Source: Chloroflexota bacterium (GTDB taxonomy: Bacteria; Chloroflexota; Anaerolineae; Aggregatilineales; Phototrophicaceae). Taken from it: DNA of 18,628 nucleotides. Where the stretch lies: contig JAPOYU010000162.1 in the NCBI GenBank assembly GCA_026706395.1, positions 1-18,628 on the forward strand, in the 5' to 3' direction. Within the stretch, counting starts at the first letter, position 1. Each line of letters opens with the position of its first letter. The notes under the pieces were generated by a model, which was not told the origin of the DNA, made no database searches, and saw only the letters and a program-made list of their open reading frames with translations. This document shows, one piece after another, positions 9,016 to 15,081 of the stretch. A program made the translations under genes and the position numbers.

Positions 9016-9051
9016 GACAACTCAAGCGGCCTTAAGCGATCTAACGGAATC

Positions 9052-9381
9052 TCACACTGGGTTAACTATGGCTTGCGGCGTCGCCTCGTAAATGACGCGA
9101 ATCTCGTGCTGAACGATATAACGCTCAATGTAGGGATTACTCAGCACCGGCATGATCATCAGTTTGCTGCCGCGCATCAAAGTGAATTCGTAAATTGTGC
9201 TCGGTCGGCTGCCGCTATGCCATATTTGGCGGGCGCTCACGCGGGGCAGGGCCAACTCCCAGCCGGCGCGCATCCGAGTGATGAGTTGACTGGCGGCGGC
9301 AAAGTCTTCTGATTCCGGGCTCCAATACTGGTCGCTCTCGGTATACATCTCGTGCGTGTAATTGTTATGATTCCAATCCAT
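9052..9381 (-). CDS. Small protein of unknown function, paralogue 2
   Basis: 109 residues, paralogue of the gene at 8635-8949 and 102 bp upstream of it on the same strand. Shared features: YWSPES near the N-terminus, a helix ending in RAGWEL, then W-H-S-G-S-R, the strand IYEFTLMRG, and NPYIERYIVQHE near the C-terminus, followed by an extra 12 residues or so. The start at 9381 (MDWNHN) is set by an AGGAGG box 8 nt upstream (9395-9390); the open frame continues to an ATG at 9504, but the extension has no counterpart in paralogue 1. No export signal or membrane segment is seen. The order helix, GWEL, strands recalls DUF4177-like small domains, but similarity is too weak to name a family. Similar length and spacing suggest a tandem duplication, well diverged. 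Confidence 0.8.
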   Translation of the reverse strand: MDWNHNNYTHEMYTESDQYWSPESEDFAAASQLITRMRAGWELALPRVSARQIWHSGSRPSTIYEFTLMRGSKLMIMPVLSNPYIERYIVQHEIRVIYEATPQAIVNPV

Positions 9382-9389
9382 GTGACCGG

Positions 9390-9395
9390 CCTCCT
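9390..9395 (-). promoter_or_regulatory. Strong Shine-Dalgarno of small paralogue 2
   Basis: Minus-strand AGGAGG, 8 nt before the ATG at 9381. It is one of the best ribosome-binding sites in the window and decides the start against the upstream in-frame ATG at 9504. Confidence 0.8.
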
Positions 9396-9505
9396 GCCAT
9401 GATGCGCGCGACAAGCGCAGAGACAACGATGCAAGTTTGGCGGACTGTATTAGCTGCAGCCCAACTGGCTTCATGATCACTGGTAATGTGCACTGTGGCG
9501 ACATT

Positions 9506-9533
9506 CGCTAATTTCATTATATGCGAATTAGCG
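9506..9533. promoter_or_regulatory. Operator-like inverted repeat at the predicted start of transcription
   Basis: CGCTAATT (9506-9513) and AATTAGCG (9526-9533) are perfect 8-bp inverted arms around a 12-bp AT-rich centre. The site begins at or next to the transcription start predicted from the promoter at 9540-9568, and its centre itself contains TATAAT on the minus strand (9521-9516). The position suits a dimeric repressor. An RNA hairpin in the leader of paralogue 2 is the alternative. Confidence 0.5.
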
Positions 9534-9539
9534 CGCGGC

Positions 9540-9568
9540 ATAATAGAGCAAGCATTAAATCGCCTCAA
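9540..9568 (-). promoter_or_regulatory. Sigma70-type promoter of small paralogue 2
   Basis: Minus-strand TTGAGG (9568-9563) and TATTAT (9545-9540) with a 17-bp spacer. Start is predicted near 9533, giving a leader of about 150 nt to the ATG at 9381. The 248-bp gap 9382-9629 holds this promoter, the inverted repeat and the Shine-Dalgarno; no additional gene is convincing. Confidence 0.5.
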
Positions 9569-9629
9569 TACAATCTGGCATACTCAATTAATAGTCTTGG
9601 GTGATGATGTTCAACCGGCGGCTGATCGC

Positions 9630-10421
9630 TCAGGGCGCATCCTCGCGCGCGGCAAAGTAGTCGCTCAAGGCGGAAGTCATGGCGCGCAGGTTTATGTCAA
9701 CTGGCGTGATTATCTGCTGAAAGCCATGGTCGCCGGCGGCTTCAGCTGTGGTTGGACCGAGGCAGACGGAAGGCATGCGCAGCGCCTCCTCTGTGGGGCA
9801 GCGCTGACGGAAAAAGCGGACGGCGGACGGACTGGCGAATGATAGCGCGTCGATCCTCCTCTGAGCGATCAGAGATGGCAGGTCCGCGCCACCATGCCCG
9901 GCTATGGTGCGGTAGGCGACCAGAGCGATCACAGCAGCGCCGCGAGAGCGCAAAATATCGGCCGCCATTCTGTCCGCCAGGTCAGACTGCGGCAAGAGGA
10001 CGCGATTGCCCTCAGCCAGGGGCAATTGCCGGGCCAGGCTCGCCGCGCTGAAAGACGTCGGCGTGAAATCCGCATCGCGCGAGAGTTGACGGCCTAACTC
10101 CGCTGAGGTCGCCGGTCCAAGCGTGGCTATCCTAATTTGTGAGAATTCTCGTTCGATGCCGATGTGGCGCGCGCGCTCGGCAAGGGCCCAGGCGGCGTTG
10201 CTGCTGGTCAAGGCGAGCCAATCGAAATCGCCAAGATTCCGCAAGTGGTCATCCAGCGCGTCGGCTGTGGTCGGCAGCTTTATCTCGATGCAGGGGAAAG
10301 CGACAGGTATCCCGCCTTGATCGCGAATTAGCGCTTCGAGGGGCGGCGCTTGATGTCGGGCGCGCGTGACGACGATGTGTTTGCCTGAAAGCGGCATAGG
10401 GCTTGACATAGTGAGGATCAC
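9630..10421 (-). CDS. hemD: Uroporphyrinogen-III synthase (HemD)
   Basis: 263 residues; cyclises hydroxymethylbilane with inversion of ring D to uroporphyrinogen III, the branch point to haem, sirohaem and corrinoids. HemD sequences diverge strongly, but the fold's landmarks are present: HIVVTRARHQAPPLEALIR (15-33), the FPCIEI strand (42-47), DWLALTSSNA (67-76), TLGPATSAEL (100-109), the RVLLPQSDLADR loop (140-151), DALSFASPSAVRFF (191-204) and CLGPTTAEAA (220-229). Position directly after hemC supports the call. The frame begins with GTG overlapping the hemC TGA by 4 bp (GTGA), suggesting coupled translation; an in-frame ATG four codons later (10409), with GGTGA 8 nt upstream, is an equally plausible start. 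No terminator is visible after its stop. Confidence 0.92.
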   Translation of the reverse strand: MILTMSSPMPLSGKHIVVTRARHQAPPLEALIRDQGGIPVAFPCIEIKLPTTADALDDHLRNLGDFDWLALTSSNAAWALAERARHIGIEREFSQIRIATLGPATSAELGRQLSRDADFTPTSFSAASLARQLPLAEGNRVLLPQSDLADRMAADILRSRGAAVIALVAYRTIAGHGGADLPSLIAQRRIDALSFASPSAVRFFRQRCPTEEALRMPSVCLGPTTAEAAGDHGFQQIITPVDINLRAMTSALSDYFAAREDAP

Positions 10422-11413
10422 CCTTCGTCCGGAGGGTTTAATTTCGATGAGATTCTCTGCAAGATACGGTCCGCGCCCTGCTCCAGCGCCTGCTGAGCCA
10501 AGCGCCTTCCCAGTTGAAGCGCGAAGGTCCTGCCGGCGGCGCCATCGAAGGCTTGGCCTTCGCCACTGACGTCAATACGCTGCTTGCCGTCCTCTGATAG
10601 CACGCGCCCAGACAAGTGGATTGCGCTGCCGCGGATATGCGCGTAGGCGGCGACTGGCAGGGCGCAGCCAACATCCAGCGCACCAACGAATGCGCGTTCA
10701 GCTGCTGTAGCGTGCTCCGTGACGCGGTCAGTCAGCCGACCGAAGAAGACCAGCGGATCGCCTTCATAGAGGCATTGCACCGCCAGCGCGCCTTGACCGG
10801 CGGCGCTTAGCATCTGCGAGGCATCGAATATCTCGCTGATGTGCTCCTCCAAGCCCAGCCGCTGCAAGCCGGCAACGGCGAGTACGACGGCATCAAGTCC
10901 TTCGTCAGGGTTTCGCAGCTTCGCGAGACGCGTAGGTACGTTGCCGCGGATGGGCGTGATATCCAGGTCGGGACGGATGGCGAGGAGTTGAGCGCTGCGG
11001 CGCAGACTGCCGGTACCGATGCGCGCGCCCGGCGGCAGTTCGGCAAGCGCGGCGCCGGAGCGGCTGACCAGCGCATCCCGATGATCGCCTCGCTTGGGCA
11101 CGGCCACCAGCGCCAAGTCTTTGGCGATATCAACCGGCATATCTTTGAGGCTGTGTACGGCGCAGTCGATTTCGCCTCGGCGCAGAGCTTCTTCGAGCGC
11201 TTCGGTAAACAAGCCTTTGCCGCCGAGAGTCGGAAGCGGAGCGTTTGGATTTGTATCGCCGCGCGTGCTGTATTCGCGGATCTCAATACGGACAGCGGGT
11301 TCAAGCCCCTTGAGCAAATCAGCGATGTGCTTGGCCTGCCAACGCGACAGTTTCGACCGACGCGCACCGATGCGGATGACTTGCTTCAGGCCCTCGATGG
11401 TCGGCGCGGCCAA
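10418..11413 (-). CDS. hemC: Porphobilinogen deaminase / hydroxymethylbilane synthase (HemC)
   Basis: 331 residues; polymerises four porphobilinogens into hydroxymethylbilane on a covalently bound dipyrromethane cofactor, in the cytosol. Key parts: N-terminal IRIGARRSKLSRWQA (13-27); LPTLGGKGLFTEALEEAL (60-77); HSLKDMPVD (87-95) with catalytic Asp91; RIGTGSLRR (131-139); RGNVPTRLAKL (156-166); and the cofactor site LDVGCALPVAAYA, with Cys250 as attachment residue. The start codon is TTG at 11413, supported by GGAG 8 nt upstream (inside the preceding gene) and by alignment of the first strand; no ATG fits. Only one base separates it from the TAG of the upstream epimerase gene, so translation is probably coupled to it. 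Its TGA overlaps hemD. Confidence 0.97.
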   Translation of the reverse strand: MAAPTIEGLKQVIRIGARRSKLSRWQAKHIADLLKGLEPAVRIEIREYSTRGDTNPNAPLPTLGGKGLFTEALEEALRRGEIDCAVHSLKDMPVDIAKDLALVAVPKRGDHRDALVSRSGAALAELPPGARIGTGSLRRSAQLLAIRPDLDITPIRGNVPTRLAKLRNPDEGLDAVVLAVAGLQRLGLEEHISEIFDASQMLSAAGQGALAVQCLYEGDPLVFFGRLTDRVTEHATAAERAFVGALDVGCALPVAAYAHIRGSAIHLSGRVLSEDGKQRIDVSGEGQAFDGAAGRTFALQLGRRLAQQALEQGADRILQRISSKLNPPDEG

Positions 11414-11414
11414 G

Positions 11415-12431
11415 CTAAATGCTCCGCACCGTCGGCTCGAAGCCGATCATCCGCCGGGCGCGTTCGATGCTGACGGGGCTTTCGGCGCCACGTATCGGTC
11501 TTATGCGGAGGCTGACTTCGGGATAAAAAAGCGAGAGCAGCGCCTCAGTTTCGTAGCCGAGGCTGTTGCGGTCGCTGTTGACGAATAGTGGACGCGCGCC
11601 CTCGTAGTCAGCCAAGACGGCCCTCTCGAAAGCCTGCGTCGAGTCATCGGTATGGATGAAGGTCCAGAAGTTGAAGCGGTCGTAGAACCAAGCGTTTAAG
11701 AGCCAGTCGTCGGTCGGCGCCTCCCGCTCAAGGGCATTTCGCCGGATGGCTTCATATTCCATAAGGTGGCGCGCGCGCAGCTTCAGCGCAGCCGCTTCTG
11801 CTTTTCGAAGGCGGCGCTCCCGCTCAGCGGTTGGAAGGGCGCGAAAGGCGTCAATCTGTTCTCGCCTCTTGGCCAGGCTCTGGCGCGGATCTCGCCCCTG
11901 GATTAGGGCATCGGTCCAGACGGCGGGCAAGCGAAAAGAGATACTGCTGATGCCGGCGCGACGCCAATAGTATTCCGCGATCTCTTCGACCATTTGCTTG
12001 GAGAATGAGTAGGCATCCGTGGTGAAGAGCGGGAGGTCTTCGTCGAGCGGGAAGTAGTCGTATCGCCGATCGTCACAGCCCCAAAAGCCGCCGATAGCGT
12101 TGATGGAGCTGGCTTGGACGACGCGCTTGACGCCGGCGCGGGAGGCGGATTCAAAAACGTTGTAGGTACCGGCAACGTTAATTCTAAAGAGCGTCTCGTT
12201 GGGATGCGTACGCGTGCTGGGGATGGCAGCCAGGTGTACGATGGCGTCGCAGCCTTCAACATGAGCCGCGAGCGCGGGGACATCCAAGATGTCACACTGC
12301 GCATAACTAACGCCGGCGATCGGGCAATCAGCTTCAATGCCGATAACCCGCACGTCCCAGCCCAAATTGACAAATCGCTGGCTAATTGGCGTGCCTACCC
12401 GCCCCGCCCCGCCCGTTACAAGTACACGCAT
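11415..12431 (-). CDS. NAD(P)-dependent epimerase/dehydratase-type SDR oxidoreductase with helical insertion
   Basis: 338 residues, extended short-chain dehydrogenase family. A Rossmann start VLVTGGAGRVG (3-13) gives the GxxGxxG nucleotide site; CDILD (46-50) is the conserved acidic turn; AIVHLAAIP (63-71), RINVAGTYNVFESA (83-96), ASSINAIGG (107-115) with the active-site Ser, and YSFSK (141-145) with catalytic Tyr and Lys complete the core. Residues about 177-240 form a charged, mostly helical stretch rich in Arg, Glu and Ala that ordinary members lack. Substrate is not deducible. Next to a lactonase and an acid-sugar dehydratase it could be a uronate or aldose dehydrogenase making a lactone; a nucleotide-sugar epimerase is the alternative. 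Start is ATG, 6 bp after the lactonase TAA, without a clear Shine-Dalgarno. The hemC start follows its TAG by one base. Confidence 0.85.
   Translation of the reverse strand: MRVLVTGGAGRVGTPISQRFVNLGWDVRVIGIEADCPIAGVSYAQCDILDVPALAAHVEGCDAIVHLAAIPSTRTHPNETLFRINVAGTYNVFESASRAGVKRVVQASSINAIGGFWGCDDRRYDYFPLDEDLPLFTTDAYSFSKQMVEEIAEYYWRRAGISSISFRLPAVWTDALIQGRDPRQSLAKRREQIDAFRALPTAERERRLRKAEAAALKLRARHLMEYEAIRRNALEREAPTDDWLLNAWFYDRFNFWTFIHTDDSTQAFERAVLADYEGARPLFVNSDRNSLGYETEALLSLFYPEVSLRIRPIRGAESPVSIERARRMIGFEPTVRSI
11422..11425 (-). promoter_or_regulatory. Shine-Dalgarno that sets the TTG start of hemC
   Basis: Minus-strand GGAG within the last codons of the upstream epimerase gene, 8 nt before TTG at 11413. 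It supports a non-ATG start and translational coupling. Confidence 0.6.
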
Positions 12432-12437
12432 GACAGT

Positions 12438-13496
12438 TTAGATGACCGTCTTGAAAGCGATAGGCGCGGAGATTGCGAGCGATGAGCGGAATGTGAGCAT
12501 GCCGGTAGCGGAATCAATGGAGAACACGGCAGCATTGTCTGTGTGACGGTTGCCGACAATCAGGTACTCGCCGCTGGGGTCGATCATGAAGGCGCGGGGC
12601 CAGGCGCCGCGAGTCGACTCGTTGGCCAGATAATGCGGCATGCCGTCGGCATCTAGATGATAGATCACGATGGAGTCGTGGCCGCGATTCGAGCCGTAGA
12701 GAAACTTGCCGTTGGGATGCACATGGACGTCAGCCGTGGTATTCGGCCGATCGCGGGGCTGCTCATAACTGGCCGGCAAGGTTGACACGATTGCCTCGCG
12801 CGTCCAGTTGTCGCTTGCGTCGTAGGTAAAGGTCGCCAACGTGGAATCAAGCTCATTGATCACGTACATGCGCGAGAGGGTCGGATGGAAGGCGACATGG
12901 CGCGGACCAGCGCCGGCGGGCAGATCGAGAGTCTGCGACAGGCCAAGCGTTCCCGCCCCGGCATCAAGCGCATAGAGGTAGACCTTGTCCGTGCCCAAGT
13001 CCGGCACCACGGCGAAGCGGTTATCGGACGTTGCCACGATCATGTGCGGATGGGATACTTCCTGCCGGTCGGGGTTGGGGCCGCTGCCCTCGTGCTCGAT
13101 ATGCTCCGTGCATTCGCCAAGCAGCCCCTCGCCGTCAATGCCGTAGAGGCGAATGTTGCCACGTTCTCCACCAACGACGTAATTGACCATCAACACATTC
13201 TTGCCACTCGCATCGACACAGACATAGGCGGGGGATGTGCCGGCGGCGGGCTGGCTGTTGACCTTGCGCAGTTTGCCGTCGGCTTCGATAGCGAAGGAAA
13301 CGACTTCGACTCCGCCGTCCATGGTCGTAGCCAGGAGATAGCGACCGTTGGGATGAGGGTTGAGGTAGTGACATTCGCTGATATCGGTCACATGTTGGAC
13401 GACGTTTAATGTTCCGTTTTCATAATCCAGAGCGGCGACGGTGATGCCGTAGGGCGCGTCGCCGGAGTTGGCGATATAGATCATATTGGAACTCAT
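12438..13496 (-). CDS. Lactonase-family seven-bladed beta-propeller (6-phosphogluconolactonase/YbhE type)
   Basis: 352 residues, full length for the lactonase propeller family, whose characterised members hydrolyse 6-phosphogluconolactone or related sugar lactones. Repeated blade strands are visible, with family landmarks SHPHMIV (148-154), PDLGTDKVYLY (165-175), GPRHVAFHP (197-205), YVINELDSTLATF (211-223), HPNGKFLYGSNRGHDSIVIY (260-279) and WPRAFMIDPSGEYLIVGN (299-316). No signal peptide, so cytoplasmic. ATG at 13496 is supported by AGAGGA (13508-13503) 6 nt upstream; an in-frame ATG four codons on is less well placed. It heads the tight group lactonase, epimerase, hemC, hemD, and the dehydratase gene lies 227 bp upstream on the same strand. 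This favours a role in opening a sugar lactone made by the neighbouring dehydrogenase, rather than the pentose-phosphate step, though the latter remains possible. Confidence 0.9.
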   Translation of the reverse strand: MSSNMIYIANSGDAPYGITVAALDYENGTLNVVQHVTDISECHYLNPHPNGRYLLATTMDGGVEVVSFAIEADGKLRKVNSQPAAGTSPAYVCVDASGKNVLMVNYVVGGERGNIRLYGIDGEGLLGECTEHIEHEGSGPNPDRQEVSHPHMIVATSDNRFAVVPDLGTDKVYLYALDAGAGTLGLSQTLDLPAGAGPRHVAFHPTLSRMYVINELDSTLATFTYDASDNWTREAIVSTLPASYEQPRDRPNTTADVHVHPNGKFLYGSNRGHDSIVIYHLDADGMPHYLANESTRGAWPRAFMIDPSGEYLIVGNRHTDNAAVFSIDSATGMLTFRSSLAISAPIAFKTVI

Positions 13497-13502
13497 GCGC
13501 TG

Positions 13503-13508
13503 TCCTCT
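13503..13508 (-). promoter_or_regulatory. Shine-Dalgarno of the lactonase gene
   Basis: Minus-strand AGAGGA, 6 nt before the ATG at 13496. The 227-bp gap 13497-13723 otherwise shows only weak promoter-like hexamers (for example TTGACG at 13645-13640 without a good -10), so a separate promoter here is not established. Confidence 0.65.
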
Positions 13509-13723
13509 GTTTCCTGCGGTCGGATGATTTCAGGCAAGTGTAGCGCAGAATAGAGGCAGCGGCGATAGCCACAAGGCCGTCTTTCGCCGTCACAGGTCTC
13601 GGAGAGAGAAGCCGGAAATGATTCGTCACGACCTGTCAGCGTCAAGACCAATCACTACTGTTCATCCAATATACTCCCTTTCCTGGGTGTCCAATTTTTC
13701 AGGACCACCACAGGGGACTCTAT

Positions 13724-14842
13724 CTACATCACCGCCACGGTAGCGTCATCGATGAAGTCCCAATCCCATTCGATGCCGGAGCCGGGTCCTTGCGGCGGAT
13801 GCGCGTAACCGTCGGCGTCAATCCTGATCGGATTCTTTATCCCCAGCTTCATCAACGAACCGGGGTACAGCGCTTCGAAGAACTCGCTGTTGGAAATCGC
13901 GCAGCAGCAGTGCAAGTTTACGATCTCCAGCGCTGGGTAAATCGCCGTATGCACCTCGCAGCGCATACCGAAGGCTTCCGCCAGGTGCGCCGTCTTCATC
14001 ACCGCAGTCACGCCGCCTCTCCACGACACATCGCTGCGCACGATATCGACAACGCCGCTCGCGATGCACTCGGCGGTTGAATATTGAGAGCCGACCAGGA
14101 CCTCAGTCCCGCAGATCGGAATGTCGAGGTCCCGCGTCAGCTTGCGCAAGCCGTTGAAGTCAACGTCATAGAGCGGCTCTTCAAACCAATAGTAATCCAA
14201 CTTCTCCAGCTCGCGGCCCATGCGCAGCGCCTCTTCATAATAGGTATGCGCCGTCACCGGATCCGCCATCAGCTTGAAGTGCGGATCATCGCCGATCGCC
14301 TCTCGGCACAAGCGATAGGCCTCCAGCGCCTCGTGGTAGTCGCCCGGCGGATGCAGCTTGTAGCCGTGGAAGCCCTGCCGCCGGAATTGCAAAGCTTGAT
14401 TGGCGTAGTCCTGCGGGGTATCGAGATAGAGCGAACTGACGTAGGTCGGGACCTTCTCACGAAAGTGCCCCAGCAGTTTGTAGAGCGGCAGCTCGGCGAG
14501 CTTTCCGGCGATATCCCAGAGCGCGATATCGAAAGGGCCATAGGAATAGATCGGCGTCAAATGCCAATGGCGTTCGTAGCGTCGAAATTCATGCCAGTGC
14601 TTCTCCCGCGCCAGCGGATCCTTGCCCAGGAAGAAGGGCTTGAGCGACTGCGCCGCGATCGAGCCGGCCATCTCTGCTCCCATGCCGGCGAAGCCCATGC
14701 TGACGCCGTCCACGCCTTCGTCCGTTTTCATGGTGATCATGAGGAAATTAAGATCCGACTTGTGCGAATCGCGCAACTCATTAGCCGACATGACCTCTTC
14801 TTGGTGCTTGCACAACCGTATTTCGATATCAGTGATCTTCAT
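13724..14842 (-). CDS. Enolase-superfamily (mandelate racemase subgroup) acid-sugar dehydratase
   Basis: 372 residues, typical length: an N-terminal capping domain (1 to about 125) and a barrel. Metal ligands are Asp194 (MADPV), Glu221 (WFEEPL) and Glu247 (CGTEV), almost the same numbers as in mandelate racemase. The His-Asp dyad is Asp271 (RSDVSWRGG) and His298 (EVHTA). The KxK base motif reads Lys162-Leu-His164 (GYKLHPPG), so the second Lys is His. The pattern indicates proton abstraction alpha to a carboxylate and most likely dehydration of an aldonic or uronic acid to its 2-keto-3-deoxy form; a racemase is less likely. Substrate unknown. ATG at 14842 has GGGGAG 7 nt upstream (14855-14850). 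It is the first gene of the minus-strand run toward lactonase, epimerase and hemCD, and is divergent from the secreted-protein gene at 15082. Confidence 0.92.
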   Translation of the reverse strand: MKITDIEIRLCKHQEEVMSANELRDSHKSDLNFLMITMKTDEGVDGVSMGFAGMGAEMAGSIAAQSLKPFFLGKDPLAREKHWHEFRRYERHWHLTPIYSYGPFDIALWDIAGKLAELPLYKLLGHFREKVPTYVSSLYLDTPQDYANQALQFRRQGFHGYKLHPPGDYHEALEAYRLCREAIGDDPHFKLMADPVTAHTYYEEALRMGRELEKLDYYWFEEPLYDVDFNGLRKLTRDLDIPICGTEVLVGSQYSTAECIASGVVDIVRSDVSWRGGVTAVMKTAHLAEAFGMRCEVHTAIYPALEIVNLHCCCAISNSEFFEALYPGSLMKLGIKNPIRIDADGYAHPPQGPGSGIEWDWDFIDDATVAVM

Positions 14843-14874
14843 AACGACTCTCCCCTTCAGACGAATACCAATAG

Positions 14875-14880
14875 ATTACA
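14875..14880 (-). promoter_or_regulatory. Candidate -10 box of the dehydratase gene
   Basis: Minus-strand TGTAAT (one mismatch to TATAAT) would start transcription near 14868, with a 26-nt leader and the GGGGAG Shine-Dalgarno at 14855-14850. No good -35 hexamer is seen, so support is weak. Confidence 0.28.
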
Positions 14881-14909
14881 GTGAATCGTCCGGAATCCAA
14901 AATTACCGC

Positions 14910-14989
14910 GCGTTGCGGCAGTGCCGTCGCTGTTATTGGGCGACTCACAGGGCCGTGTAGACACCCACTAGGCCGTCAGTCGCCCCTAC
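14910..14989 (-). repeat. Intergenic repeat element, copy 1 (imperfect palindrome)
   Basis: Lies between the divergent dehydratase and secreted-protein genes. GGGCGACT (14938-14945) and AGTCGCCC (14978-14985) are perfect 8-bp inverted arms, with GGCC pairs inside (14951-14954 and 14971-14974). Read on the minus strand it contains CTGTGAGTCGCCC (14950-14938), then an 18-bp spacer, then GCCGCAACGC (14919-14910). The same two blocks recur, fused, at 17195-17217 on the plus strand, so this is a repeated element in inverted orientation. Confidence 0.65.
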
Positions 14990-15070
14990 GGTGTTCACCC
15001 CGATTTCCCTACGACGTAAGACAGAATCGCTAATATCTGTTACATTTAGCTTCGGTAGAATCTCGGCGCC

Positions 15071-15077
15071 AAGGAGG
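15071..15077 (+). promoter_or_regulatory. Shine-Dalgarno of secreted protein A
   Basis: AAGGAGG only 4 nt before the ATG at 15082. The block GAGGTCCTATGCG, covering end of the site and first codons, is repeated exactly before the tandem paralogue at 17277-17289. Confidence 0.75.
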
Positions 15078-15081
15078 TCCT

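Noticed and set aside
9382..9504. Earlier in-frame ATG (9504) for small paralogue 2
   Set aside because: AGGAGG sits correctly before the ATG at 9381, and the extension has no counterpart in paralogue 1.
13684..13715. Possible hairpin between dehydratase and lactonase genes
   Set aside because: The nine-base arms pair at only seven positions with adjacent mismatches in the middle, and no T-run follows on the transcribed strand, so I do not call a terminator.
15031..15061. Promoter-like TAATAT (15031) and TAGAAT (15056) before secreted protein A
   Set aside because: Neither has a credible -35 at 16-18 bp, and the second would leave only about 14 nt of leader before the ATG.
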